A stretch of DNA of 64,000 nucleotides, taken from Glycomyces sp. L485 (lineage in GTDB: Bacteria > Actinomycetota > Actinomycetes > Mycobacteriales > Micromonosporaceae). The position numbers and the translations under genes were made by a program. The stretch is taken from positions 432 to 64,431 of the forward strand of contig NZ_JAKZEW010000016.1 in the NCBI RefSeq assembly GCF_022548875.1, written 5' to 3'. Below are positions 38,772 through 49,901 of the stretch, one piece after another (within the stretch, counting starts at the first letter, position 1; every line of letters starts with the position of its first letter). The notes below the pieces were generated by a model. That model had not been told where the DNA came from. It saw only the letters and a program-made list of their open reading frames with translations, and did not search any database.

Positions 38772-40235
38772 TCAGTGTGCCACTTCGGCCGCCAATGCGG
38801 ACAGCGTCGCCGAAACCACCGCCTTGAAGCGTTCGGCGGTGACGACGGCGGCGCCGGCGAGGCGGCGGACGGACTGGCCGTCGAGCCACAGTACGACGAC
38901 GACGGCGGTCTTGACCGGGCCGGTGGTGACGATCGAGGCGTGCTCCACCTCGACTCTGGCCTCGGTCTCGCCGAAGTACGGGCGCAGCGCCTCCACGGTG
39001 GCCGCGGCGGCGGCGTGCTGGACGTGCCAGTCGATCGGCGGGACCGTCACGGCGCCGGCGGACTCGTAGTCGCCGACGGCGAGGGTGACGCTCACTTCCG
39101 CTTCGAGGCCGGCCGAGTCGATCTCGACGCGGCGCATCTCGACCGGTCCGACGACGCGGAGCTCGGCTTCGGCGGGCGCGGCCGGTTCGAGCTCGGCCTG
39201 GGCCTCCTCGCCCGGCTCGTCGACGGTCTGCGGGCCCGGCGAGGTGGCGCGCTGCTCGGCGACGACGGCCGACACGGCCGCCTGGACCTCGTCGGGGTCG
39301 ACGCCGTCGTCGAGCTCCAGGCGCAGGCTGGGGCTGCCGTCGGGAGCGGTCACGTGGTAGGCGTCGCGTACGCCGGGGACCTCGCGGACCCATTCGAGGA
39401 GCTGCCCGGATTCGCCGTCGCCCGGCTCGTCGTCAGTGGTCACCGGAGGGGTGGGCTCGAGCGGGGGCTGACGCGAGGCCGGCGGGGTGCGCGGCGGCGC
39501 CTGTTCGGTGACGGGGCCCCGCGGCGGCGGCGAGGGGAGCCCTGCGGGCACGCTCGGGGTCGGGTGCCGGGCCGGCGGGCTCGGCAGCTGCGGGTCGACC
39601 TCGGTGACCGGCAGCGCCGCGGCGTTCGGCGCCTGCTCGGTGCCCTCGGACGGCGGTGCCGGGTGATTCGCCGGGGTGGGCTGCGCGGTCGGGATCGCAC
39701 CGGTGACGTTCGGGGCGCTCGGCGCGCCGGGGGGCGAGACGGGGCCGACGGGCGCGGACGGGTGCTGCGGGACGCTGAACTGCTGCCCCGGCCCCATGTC
39801 GGGGTTCGGGACGCCGCGGTCCTGGTTCGCGCCCTGAGGCGGCGCACTGTGCTCCTGGTTCATCGCCGGCGGGGGCGCGAACGGCGACTCCGGCTGCTGC
39901 CCGGGCTGGTGCTGGGTCGCGGGCGGGATCGGCTCGAACTGCTCCCCAGGCGAGGCACGCCGCGTCGCCGGCACCATCGGCCCGGTCTCGGCGATCTCCA
40001 CGGGAACCCCCGGCATCTGGCCGGTCGGCTCCTCTGAATAGCGGTGGCGTCTGCCCCGGTCCGGATCGAAGCGGTACTGCTCCGGCTGCTGCCCGCCGCC
40101 TTGCGGCACGCCCTCGTCGGTCTCCGGCGCGGGCTCCTCCGACGGACCCCAGGACCGGCCTATCCGGCGGCGGGCCGGCTGTTCGTCTCCCGATGGACGT
40201 TGCGGCTCTTCCGGTCGGTTCTGGTCATACACCAC
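38772..40235 (-). CDS. Proline-rich protein with conserved C-terminal domain
   Basis: 487 aa. Residues 1-280 are low-complexity, rich in Pro, Gln and acidic residues with several PPA/PSAP stretches and no membrane segment. Residues 285-487 are ordered: a short domain LLEWVREVPGVRDAYHVTAPDG and a C-terminal alpha/beta region ending VVTAERFKAVVSATLSALAAEVAH. I do not recognise the family. A strong GAAGGAG lies 7 nt before GTG 40235. It leads the operon with the hydrolase, DUF3152 and probably moeZ genes, and diverges from the TetR gene. Confidence 0.7.
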   Translation of the reverse strand: MVYDQNRPEEPQRPSGDEQPARRRIGRSWGPSEEPAPETDEGVPQGGGQQPEQYRFDPDRGRRHRYSEEPTGQMPGVPVEIAETGPMVPATRRASPGEQFEPIPPATQHQPGQQPESPFAPPPAMNQEHSAPPQGANQDRGVPNPDMGPGQQFSVPQHPSAPVGPVSPPGAPSAPNVTGAIPTAQPTPANHPAPPSEGTEQAPNAAALPVTEVDPQLPSPPARHPTPSVPAGLPSPPPRGPVTEQAPPRTPPASRQPPLEPTPPVTTDDEPGDGESGQLLEWVREVPGVRDAYHVTAPDGSPSLRLELDDGVDPDEVQAAVSAVVAEQRATSPGPQTVDEPGEEAQAELEPAAPAEAELRVVGPVEMRRVEIDSAGLEAEVSVTLAVGDYESAGAVTVPPIDWHVQHAAAAATVEALRPYFGETEARVEVEHASIVTTGPVKTAVVVVLWLDGQSVRRLAGAAVVTAERFKAVVSATLSALAAEVAH

Positions 40236-40409
40236 TGAGATTCTCCTTCATATTCCCGCCTCGAAGGTACCGTGGTGCGACTAGTAACGTGAACCCGCAT
40301 TTGGCCGCCCCGTACGCTGGGAAGCTGGATTCAACCGTCCGTAAACTTCAAGGTGATCGCAAGATCTGACGACTGACGGATGGGCGACACGACCGAGGAG
40401 AGGTGCCGG

Positions 40410-41030
40410 GTGAACAGCGCTGGAGAAGGCAGGGTACGACTGCCCAGGAGCGAGCGCCGGGCGCAGCTGCTGCAGGCCGCGCAGGAGGTGTTCGTCTCCC
40501 GCGGCTACCACGCCACCTCGATGGACGACATCGCCGAGCGGGCCGGTGTCTCCAAGCCCGTGCTCTACCAGCATTTCTCCTCGAAGCTGGAGCTCTATCT
40601 GGCGCTGCTGGACGGGCGGGCATCCGAACTGGTCGGCCGCATCCGGGAGGCGATGGACCGTTCCGAGGACAACAAGGAGCGCGTCGACGAGGCCCTGCGG
40701 GCCTACTTCGACTTCGTCGACTCCCAGGGCGAGGCGTTCCGGCTCGTGTTCGAGTCCGACCAGCGCAACGACCCGGCCGTCGCCGAGCGGGTGCTGCGCA
40801 TGGAAGCCGAGTGCGTGGCGGCGCTGTCCGACACGATCATGGCCGACGCCCAGGTCGACAAGGCCCGTGCCGAGCTGCTCGCGACCGGGCTCGTCGGCGC
40901 CGCCGAGGTCGCCGCGCGCAAGTGGATCGCCTCGGGCCGCGTGGTGCCGAAGGAGGAGGCCGTCCAGCTCATGAGCACCTTGGCGTGGCGCGGCATCTCG
41001 CACTTCCCGCTCGAAGGGGACGAGGAGTAG
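40410..41030 (+). CDS. TetR-family transcriptional regulator
   Basis: 206 aa. Helix-turn-helix at about 20-55 (EVFVSRGYHATSMDDIAERAGVSKPVLYQHFSSK). GTG 40410 follows GAGGAGAGG by 6 nt; an ATG at 40380 in frame has no such site. This is the Rv3208-type TetR found between the DUF3152/moeZ genes and DUF3107 in many actinobacteria, and likely controls its divergent neighbour operon and/or itself. Ligand unknown. Confidence 0.9.
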   Translation: MNSAGEGRVRLPRSERRAQLLQAAQEVFVSRGYHATSMDDIAERAGVSKPVLYQHFSSKLELYLALLDGRASELVGRIREAMDRSEDNKERVDEALRAYFDFVDSQGEAFRLVFESDQRNDPAVAERVLRMEAECVAALSDTIMADAQVDKARAELLATGLVGAAEVAARKWIASGRVVPKEEAVQLMSTLAWRGISHFPLEGDEE

Positions 41031-41138
41031 GGTTCGGCCGTTCGCTGCCAGCGCACACGCGGTGACGTCCGGCGTGTGCGGGCACGAGTAATGTTGCATC
41101 GTCTGAAGACGTCAGAGGATTTTGTTTGAGGAGGGCCC

Positions 41139-41366
41139 GTGGAGGTCAAGATCGGTGTCCAGTACGCCCCGCGTGAACTGGTACTGGAGAGCAAGCTGTC
41201 GTCGAAGGACCTGTCCGCGACGATCGAGCAGGCCGTCGCCGAAGGCGGCGTGCTCCGGCTCGAGGACGTCAAGGGCCGCCAGGTGATCGTCCCGGTCGAG
41301 AAGATCGCCTATGTCGAGGTCGCCGCGCAGTCGTCGCGGCCGGTTGGGTTCACCGTCGACTCATAG
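41139..41366 (+). CDS. DUF3107 family small protein (TB9.4-like)
   Basis: 75 aa: MEVKIGVQYAPRELVLES at the start and an acidic middle, matching DUF3107 (Rv3208A/TB9.4), an actinobacterial family of unknown function that follows this TetR gene. GTG 41139 is preceded by GAGGAGGG. A terminator lies 14 nt after the stop. Confidence 0.88.
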   Translation: MEVKIGVQYAPRELVLESKLSSKDLSATIEQAVAEGGVLRLEDVKGRQVIVPVEKIAYVEVAAQSSRPVGFTVDS

Positions 41367-41380
41367 CCCGCGATGCTTGC

Positions 41381-41407
41381 ACGGCCCGGAGCGCTGCTCC
41401 GGGCCGT
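41381..41407. terminator. Bidirectional terminator between DUF3107 and lpqB
   Basis: ACGGCCCGGAGC (41381-41392) pairs perfectly with GCTCCGGGCCGT (41396-41407), loop GCT, followed on the plus strand by TTTC. It sits between two convergent genes and lies 5 nt past the lpqB stop. Confidence 0.88.
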
Positions 41408-41411
41408 TTCG

Positions 41412-43158
41412 CTATCCGGGGAACGTGAACGGCGCGGAGCCCTGGACGAGCTGTCCGTCGGCGTCCTCGACCGGCTCGATGGTAGTGCTGTAGACCCGGT
41501 ACAGGACCGAGCTGATGACGACTATGTTCGGCTCGCCGCTGTCCTGGTCGGGCTCGACCGGGTCGGCGGTGTTGGCGGCGATCTGCTCGGCCAGCGGATA
41601 CGGGGAGGTCCCCGCCTGGTCCTCGATCTCTGCGTTGTCGAGCGCGACGCGGAACAGCTTCTCGCCGGTGCCGCCGGTCCGCTCGCCGGCGACCCACACC
41701 CAGTCCTCGGAGCTCCAGGCGACGTCGGTGACGGCGGTGATGCCGAGACCCAGGCGCCTGAAATCGCCGATCTGGAAGTTGCCGTCGGCGTCGTGGCTGA
41801 GCGGGACGGCCCAGGCGCGGCCGCCCTCGACATAGGCGAGGCGGCGGCCGTCGGCGGCGGCGGACAGCGCCTCCACCTCCTCCCCGGCGAGGACCTGGGC
41901 GGCCTCCGAGTCGGTGTCGACTGCGGTGAGGACGCCGTCGTCGATGAGCACGACGGTCCTCTCGGTCAGCCACTGGGGGTCGCGCAGGTCGCCGGTGACG
42001 CCTTCGACGGTGGTCATGTTGCGGTCTCCGGCACCGATCTGGAGGACGTCGCCGTCACCGGTGTCGACGACGGCGGCGATCCGGTGGTCGGCGGCGACGG
42101 CGACCTGTTCGAGGCCGGGCGTGCTGAATCCGACCCACGGGTGGTCGGAAGAGTCGTCGGTGACCCGGTCGTTCGCGAACTGCCACACGGTGTCCTCGGA
42201 GATGAAGTAACCGACCTCGTCGTTCTCGTCGGTGACCGGCGCGATCGCGTTCCAGTCGCGCCAGTCGGCGAGGCTGCCGGTGGCGACCTCCTCACGGTTG
42301 ATGCGCAGCGAGAACTCCCCGGTGAGGCCGAGGCTCCAGGCGATCTGGGCGGCGATCGCGTCGACCGTCTCCGCGTCGAGCTCGGTGGGCTGCTCGCCGA
42401 GGGTCAGGTCGATCGCGACGACGTCGTCCTCACGACTGGACTGGCCGGTGGTGCCCGAGGGTATGGCCGAGCGGGCTGCCGGGCGGACCCAGTCGAAATT
42501 GCCCTGGAGGAGCCAGCCGAGCCGGATGCCGTTCGCGGTGTTCTCGTCGAGGTTGTCGTAGATCCACCGCAGGTCGGGCACGAGCAGGTCGGTCTCGCCG
42601 GCGGCGCCGGTGGCCTGGAAGTAGAGGGGGGCCTGGGCGTAGGCGCTCTGGAACTGGCTGCGCAGCATCATGGCCTGCCTGGGCAGTTCGCTGATGGTCC
42701 AGTTGTCCTGGAGGCCGTCGCGTTCGAGGACGAACTGCTCCTCGTACTCCCGAGGCGCGTTGTTCATGAGCACCGATCCGTCGGGCAGGTAGGTGCCGAC
42801 GACCGAGCCGGTGACCGTGACGGTCTGCAAGTCCACATTGGTGCCGTCTCCGAGCGTGTAGTCGACACCGTCGAGCAGGCCGATGCCGTCGGCCGTCTCG
42901 GAGAACTCCCGGTCGCCGCCGGTGAACTGGTTCAGCCGCTCGTCGCGGCCGTTCGGCTCGCCCGAGGAGGCCCTCAGGAAGTTCTGGACCGTGGTGCTCG
43001 CGTCGTTGGTCGGCAGGAACTCCTCGGGCTCGACCGGGGACGACTGGTCGAAGTCGGTGGGAGCGGGCTCGATCGGCTCGGGGGCCGAGGAGCCGGGGAT
43101 GCCGCAGGAGGCGAGCAGCGGCACGGCGAGGCAGGCGGCGGCGAGACCGGCCAGGGTC

Positions 43159-43169
<11 letters not shown>
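41412..43169 (-). CDS. lpqB: Lipoprotein LpqB
   Basis: 585 aa. Lipobox LLASC with C22 as lipidation site, an N-terminal GerMN-like region, and a C-terminal half of repeated beta-strand units like a propeller (WLTERTVVLIDDG, VAWSSEDWVWVAGER). LpqB binds or modulates the MtrB sensor in mycobacteria and links it to cell-wall events. ATG 43169 lies inside the end of mtrB (11-nt overlap) behind GAGGAGG, so the three genes are tightly coupled. Confidence 0.93.
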
Positions 43170-44768
<1,599 letters not shown>

Positions 44769-44769
<1 letters not shown>

Positions 44770-45464
44770 TATCCCAATCCGGCTTTGTACCCGACGCCGC
44801 GGACGGTCTGGATGAGCTGCGGGCGCTCTGGGTCGGGTTCGATCTTGGCGCGCAGGCGCTGCACGTGGACGTTCACCAGGCGCGTGTCCGCCGAGTGGCG
44901 GTAGCCCCAGACCTGCTCCAGGAGCACCTGGCGGGTGAAGACCTGGCGGGGCTTGCGGGCGAGCGCCACCAGCAGGTCGAACTCGAGCGGCGTCAGCTTC
45001 ACCTCGGCGCCGTTGAGGGTCACCTGGTGCGCGGGCACGTCGATCTGGACCTGGAGACCGGGCTTGCCGATCTCCAGGCGCTCGGGCGTGACGTCGTCGC
45101 CGCGCCGAAGGCGGGCGCGGATGCGGGCCACGAGCTCCTTGGGTTTGAACGGCTTGACGATGTAGTCGTCGGCGCCGGATTCGAGGCCGAGCACGACGTC
45201 GACCGTGTCGGACTTGGCGGTGAGCATGACGATGGGCACGCCGGACTCGCCGCGGATGGCCTTGGCGACGTCGATGCCGCTCATGCCGGGCAACATGAGG
45301 TCGAGCAGGACGATGTCGGGACGGTGTTCCTTGAACGCGGCGAGCGCCTTCTCGCCGTCGGTGACGAATGTGGGGGTGAAACCTTCGGTGCGGAGGATGA
45401 TGCCGAGCATCTCCGCCAGTGCCGGGTCGTCGTCAACGACGAGTACACGTGCTCTCATGGACAC
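44769..45464 (-). CDS. mtrA: Response regulator MtrA
   Basis: 231 aa, OmpR type: receiver domain with acidic pocket D11-D13, phospho-acceptor D55 (VLLDLMLPG) and K105-type lysine in VKPFKPKEL, then a winged-helix domain (TPLEFDLLVALARKP, VNVHVQRLRAKIE). GTG 45464 follows GAGGTGG by 7 nt; the next ATG (45458) also fits the family. The usual mtrAB-lpqB order is kept. A hairpin lies in the short gap to ndh, 28 bp upstream of the start, so the promoter is either very close or inside the ndh 3' end. Confidence 0.96.
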
Positions 45465-45491
45465 CAGTTTTCCACCTCACAAAAGCCGAGA

Positions 45492-45517
45492 GCACCACGG
45501 GTGGTCACCCGTGGTGC
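45492..45517 (-). terminator. Terminator of ndh
   Basis: GCACCACGGGTG (45492-45503) pairs perfectly with CACCCGTGGTGC (45506-45517). Leftward it is followed by CTCTCGGCTTTTG. It lies between the ndh stop and the mtrA start. Confidence 0.75.
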
Positions 45518-45531
45518 CCCAACTGTATCGA

Positions 45532-46908
45532 CTAAAGCTCCGCTTTCTTGGCCCGAACCGGGTCGGCGTCCGCGGCGATGGCCTCGAACGGCTCCCGGCC
45601 GAGGCTGATTTCACCGAGTTGCACCATTTCTCGCTTGGTGAAGAACCCGACGATCCAGTCGGCGAGGATGCGGCTCTTGCGGCCGACGCCGGGCACGCGC
45701 GACAGGTGGTAGCCGCGGTGCATGGTCCAGGCGAGCAGGCCCTTGGCCTTGAAGCCGTACGTGTTGGCGACGCCCTTGTACAGGCCGAGGCCGGCCACCG
45801 AGCCGATGTACTTGTGCTCGTACGGCTTGAGTGCCGCGCCGACGTGCTGGGCGTAGATGTTGTCGGCCAGCACCTGGGCCTGCCGGACGGCGTGCTGCGC
45901 GCTCGGCGTGCAGAACGGCATCGGGAAGTCGGAGGTGTCGGGGACCTGGCACGAGTCGCCGGCGCCCCAGGCGCCTTCGACGACCTCGCCGACCTGCGTG
46001 GTGCCGGGCTCGACACCGCTCGCGACCTGGAGGCGCGTGTTGCACTCCAGGTGACCCTTCGGGCCGATCGGCAGGTCCGTCTTCTTGAGCAGCGGGTTGG
46101 GCATGACGCCGGCGGTCCAGATGATGGTGTCGGAGTCGAACTCCTCGCCGTCGGTGAGGACGACGTGGCCGCCCTCGCAGGACTTCAGGGTGGTGCCGAG
46201 GCGGATGTCGACGCCGCGCCTGGTCAGCTGCCGGGCGGCGTACGCGCCCATCTGCGGGCCGACCTCGGGCATGATCTTGTCGGCGTACTCGACGAGGTAC
46301 CACTTGATCTCGTCGGCGTCGAGCTCCGGATAGCTCTTCACGATCGTGGCCGTCAGGTCCTCGAGCTCGCCGAGGGTCTCGGCGCCGGCGAAGCCGCCGC
46401 CGACGGTGACGAACGTGAGCGCCTTGCGGCGGATGTCCGGGTCGGTGGTGCTGGCGGCGACGTCGAAGCGCTGCAGGACGTGGTTGCGCAGCCAGATGGC
46501 CTCGCCCATGGACTTGATGCCGATGGCGGCGTCGGCCAGGCCGGGGATCGGCAGCGGGCGGGAGACCGAACCGGGGGCGACGACCACCTGGTCGTACTCG
46601 ATCTCGCGGGTCGGACCGGCGATCGGCTGCACGGTCAGCTTGCGCAGACCGTGGTCGATCTCGGTGACGCCGCCGGTGACGATGGTGCAGTGCTTGAGCG
46701 CTTGGCGCAGCGGCACCACGCCGTGGCGCGGGGAGATGTTGCCGGCAGCCGCCTCGGGCAGGAAGGGCTGGTAGGTCATGTGCTGATTGGGGTCGATGAC
46801 CATCAGTTCAACTTGGCCGCGCTTGATGTCGCTTTTCAGCTTCTTGCTCAAGCGTTCGGCAACGTAAAAACCGACGTGACCGGCACCTATCACGACTATA
46901 CGTTTCAC
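45532..46908 (-). CDS. ndh: Type II NADH dehydrogenase (NDH-2)
   Basis: 458 aa, single-subunit respiratory enzyme passing electrons from NADH to quinone without pumping protons. FAD loop GAGHVGFYVAERL at the N-terminus, NADH loop VGGGFAGAE around 165, and a C-terminal membrane-associating region (KAKGLLAWTMHRGYHL). GTG 46908 has no visible ribosome site and lies 4 nt after the stop of the membrane-protein gene, so it may depend on translation of that gene. It appears to be the last gene of the MoxR-DUF58 operon. Confidence 0.93.
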   Translation of the reverse strand: MKRIVVIGAGHVGFYVAERLSKKLKSDIKRGQVELMVIDPNQHMTYQPFLPEAAAGNISPRHGVVPLRQALKHCTIVTGGVTEIDHGLRKLTVQPIAGPTREIEYDQVVVAPGSVSRPLPIPGLADAAIGIKSMGEAIWLRNHVLQRFDVAASTTDPDIRRKALTFVTVGGGFAGAETLGELEDLTATIVKSYPELDADEIKWYLVEYADKIMPEVGPQMGAYAARQLTRRGVDIRLGTTLKSCEGGHVVLTDGEEFDSDTIIWTAGVMPNPLLKKTDLPIGPKGHLECNTRLQVASGVEPGTTQVGEVVEGAWGAGDSCQVPDTSDFPMPFCTPSAQHAVRQAQVLADNIYAQHVGAALKPYEHKYIGSVAGLGLYKGVANTYGFKAKGLLAWTMHRGYHLSRVPGVGRKSRILADWIVGFFTKREMVQLGEISLGREPFEAIAADADPVRAKKAEL

Positions 46909-46912
46909 GTGT

Positions 46913-47542
46913 TCAATTCTGACTACGGGAACTGGGGTTGTGTAGTGAACGTGCGAGGACGTAGATCACTGTGAGAGCCGCCATGATTCCGATACCCACT
47001 GCGACGGCCGCGGGCATCGCGGCGAAATAGGCGGTGAACAGGGCCAGAATCCCGGCGAAGGCCAATGTCGAGACCGAAACTATTCCCAGGTGGCGCGCCC
47101 AGGTGAGGATGATCTCACCGTCCACTGCGGTAGTCGTACGAAAACGCTGGGCGACGGTCGCGGCCGAATGGCCCGCGTACAGCAGGACCGCGACGAACGC
47201 GGCCGTCCACAGGCCGGCCGGGGACTCGTCCACGGCGGTGCCGGCGAGCCAGGCGCCGATGACGACCCCCGAGAGGACGAGCGGCGCGATCCCGCGGGGC
47301 CGGGACGCGGCGAGCACGGCCGCGATGACGACGAACACCACGTACATCGCCGAAGTCGCCCACTCGGGCGGGACGGCGAGTTCGGCGGCGATGAAGTAGG
47401 ACAGGCCGACCGTGACGCGCATGAACACGGCAGCGGGCGCCAGTCGGCGCAGCCACGAGCCGATCTCGCGGCGGGCCGTTCGGACGCGCACACGGGTGCC
47501 TTCCCTGACCGCCTCGAACAGTCCGCGCTGGACATCGCTCAC
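46913..47542 (-). CDS. Hypothetical polytopic membrane protein of the MoxR operon
   Basis: 209 aa. After a basic N-terminus (about 35 residues) come about six hydrophobic segments. No recognised family. GTG 47542 overlaps the DUF58 stop by 4 nt (GTGA). It lies between the DUF58 gene and ndh, so it probably acts with the MoxR-DUF58 proteins at the membrane. Confidence 0.72.
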   Translation of the reverse strand: MSDVQRGLFEAVREGTRVRVRTARREIGSWLRRLAPAAVFMRVTVGLSYFIAAELAVPPEWATSAMYVVFVVIAAVLAASRPRGIAPLVLSGVVIGAWLAGTAVDESPAGLWTAAFVAVLLYAGHSAATVAQRFRTTTAVDGEIILTWARHLGIVSVSTLAFAGILALFTAYFAAMPAAVAVGIGIMAALTVIYVLARSLHNPSSRSQN

Positions 47543-48894
47543 CGGTACCGCCTCCTGACCAGGGCCGCGAGGACGTTGTCGAGCGAGGCCGAGCCGCTCC
47601 ACGGCTCGACGGCGACGCCGAGGTCGCTCAGCTCCATGACGGTGTTGGACCGGTTCAAACGCCACAGCCGCTCCGCGTACGGCGTCCAGTGCGTGCGCAT
47701 CGGCGGGGCGACATAGTCGGGCAGGGTGTCGACGCACAGCACCGCGCGGCCCGAGCGGGCCAGCGCGGCGACCAGGCCGACGGAGCGGTCGGTGAGCAGC
47801 GGCGTGAACACGACATGGAGGCTGCGCTGGTTGTCGAGCTGTCGGCGCAGCATGTCGACCGACGGCGGCAGCGGGTCGGGCGGGATGTCGACCGAAGCGA
47901 GCCAGCGCAGCACCGCGGTGTTGTGGCGCCGGCCCGCGCCGCCCCGCATGCGGCGCCCGCGCGAGCCGAACTCGACGCAGCCGACGCGGTCGCCTTGAAG
48001 CGCGTAGTGGGCGGCGACGGCTCCGGCGGCTCGGACGGTCAGGTCGGCCACGGACGCGGTGCCGTCGATGCCGCCGGACTCGCCCGCCTCGAGCTGGAGG
48101 TCGAGGATGAGGGTGACGTCGGTGTCGCGTTCGGACAGCGTGGCGTTGACGTAGAGCTCCTGGGAGCGGGCGGAGGTGCGCCAGTCTATGCGGCGGAGCC
48201 GGTCGCCGGGCTGGTAGAGCCGGACTTCGGCGAGTTCGCCGGAGTCGCCGAGGCGGCGGGAGCGGTGGACGCCGGCGACGCCGTCGGCGAACGGCAGGGA
48301 CTCGGCCGATTCGAACCAGTCGGGGACGGGCAGGACCCACACCTTCGTGGACGGGACGACTTGGACGGTGGTCTCCAGCAGGCCGCCGCAGGCGAAGGAC
48401 TGGACGTGCATGGGCCCCAGGTGGTGGCCGCCCCAGCGGCGGGCGTGTCCGGCGACGGTCATCTCGCGGGCGCTGGCCGGTCCGATGCGCTCGGCGAAGT
48501 CGCCGCGGCCGACGTGCAGTTCGATGAAGTGGTCGGCGGCGGCGGTGACGAGGGTGGTTACGGGAGCGGGCTCGGCGTTGGCGACGGTGAGGACGGCCGT
48601 GGCGGTGCCGCCTTCGGCGCAGGTGTCGTCGGTGACGCCGAGGGTGGTCTTCGGAACGGCGGTGGGCCTCTCGCGCAGGAGCAGGGCGGTGCCGACGACG
48701 AAGGGGGCGGCGAGGAGCGCGAGGTCCACGCGCCCGAAGGCGACCGAGGCGAGCAGGCAGGCGGTGGCGATGACGACGGCCCGGGTGAGGGAGGCGGTGC
48801 GGCGCCACTCGACGGGTTTCTCGCGGGGACGCTGCCGCGGCGTCCGGGCGTTGTCGGTGCGCAGACGCAGCGCCGGGTCGGCTGCCAGGCTCAT
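47539..48894 (-). CDS. DUF58-domain membrane protein
   Basis: 451 aa. Two membrane helices near 38-75, a beta-rich middle, then the DUF58 domain with its signature RRIDWRTSARSQELYVN (about 240). DUF58 proteins are partners of MoxR ATPases and carry a vWA-like core. ATG 48894 overlaps the MoxR stop by 4 nt (ATGA). Confidence 0.88.
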   Translation of the reverse strand: MSLAADPALRLRTDNARTPRQRPREKPVEWRRTASLTRAVVIATACLLASVAFGRVDLALLAAPFVVGTALLLRERPTAVPKTTLGVTDDTCAEGGTATAVLTVANAEPAPVTTLVTAAADHFIELHVGRGDFAERIGPASAREMTVAGHARRWGGHHLGPMHVQSFACGGLLETTVQVVPSTKVWVLPVPDWFESAESLPFADGVAGVHRSRRLGDSGELAEVRLYQPGDRLRRIDWRTSARSQELYVNATLSERDTDVTLILDLQLEAGESGGIDGTASVADLTVRAAGAVAAHYALQGDRVGCVEFGSRGRRMRGGAGRRHNTAVLRWLASVDIPPDPLPPSVDMLRRQLDNQRSLHVVFTPLLTDRSVGLVAALARSGRAVLCVDTLPDYVAPPMRTHWTPYAERLWRLNRSNTVMELSDLGVAVEPWSGSASLDNVLAALVRRRYR

Positions 48895-49901
48895 CGTCGG
48901 GCGGGGATCTCGCCGTAGGTGGGACTCTGTGCGGTCTGGGGGGCGTCGACGCCGTGGCAGATGTCGGCGACGACGACGGCCGGGTCGATGCGGCGCATCC
49001 ACAGTTCGGGGCGCAGGGTGATGCGGTGGGCGAGCGCGGCGCCGGCGACGCCTTTGACGTCGTCGGGGGTGACGAAGTCGCGTCCGGCGAGGACGGCCAG
49101 GGCGCGGGAGGCGAGCAGCAGCGCGAGCGACCCGCGCGGCGAGGCGCCGACCTGGAGCTGCGAATGGTTCCGGGTGGCGGCGACGATGGCGACGATGTAG
49201 CGGCCGACGGAGTCTTCGACGGTGACGTGTTCGAGGGCCTGCTGCATCTTGACGAGGGTCTCGGCGTCGATGACCGGTGAGAGTTCGGCGTCCTCCTGCC
49301 TTCTGGAGATGCGGCGCTGGAGGACCTCCCATTCCTCGTTCTCATCCGGGTAGCCGAACGAGACTCGGAGCAGGAACCGGTCGAGCTGCGCTTCGGGCAG
49401 CTGGTAGGTGCCTTCGAACTCGACGGGGTTCGAGGTCGCCAGCACCGTGAAGGGCCGCGGCAGCCGATACGTCTCGCCTTCCACGGAGACCTGCCGCTCC
49501 TGCATGGCCTCCAGCAGAGCGGACTGAGTCTTCGGCGGGGTCCGGTTGATCTCGTCGGCCAGCAGCAGGTTCGTGTGCACGGGCCCCTTGCGGTAGACGA
49601 ACTCGCCGGTCTTCTGGTTGTACAGGAATGAGCCTGTGACATCGGCGGGCAGCAGATCCGGCGTGAACTGCAGCCGCCGGAAGTCGAGCCCGAGGCTCTG
49701 CGCGAAGCACCGGGCGGTGAGGGTCTTCCCGAGGCCGGGCAGATCCTCCAGCAGGATGTGTCCCCCGGCCAGGATCCCGGCGAGCACGAGCCGCAGCGAC
49801 TCCTCTTTGCCGACGATGACCGACTGGACGGACCCCAGGACCGCCTGGGAGTGCCGCGCCACCTCGTCGAGGCTGATCGGCGGGCTGTCGTCGTGCTGCA
49901 T
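48891..49901 (-). CDS. MoxR-family AAA+ ATPase
   Basis: 336 aa. Walker A is LPGLGKT, Walker B is LLADEINR, sensor 1 is ATSNP, and the C-terminal lid contains GASPRGSLALLLASRALA. MoxR ATPases act as chaperones for vWA/DUF58 partners, which are encoded next door. ATG 49901 shares its A with the preceding stop (TGATG). Confidence 0.93.
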   Translation of the reverse strand: MQHDDSPPISLDEVARHSQAVLGSVQSVIVGKEESLRLVLAGILAGGHILLEDLPGLGKTLTARCFAQSLGLDFRRLQFTPDLLPADVTGSFLYNQKTGEFVYRKGPVHTNLLLADEINRTPPKTQSALLEAMQERQVSVEGETYRLPRPFTVLATSNPVEFEGTYQLPEAQLDRFLLRVSFGYPDENEEWEVLQRRISRRQEDAELSPVIDAETLVKMQQALEHVTVEDSVGRYIVAIVAATRNHSQLQVGASPRGSLALLLASRALAVLAGRDFVTPDDVKGVAGAALAHRITLRPELWMRRIDPAVVVADICHGVDAPQTAQSPTYGEIPARR

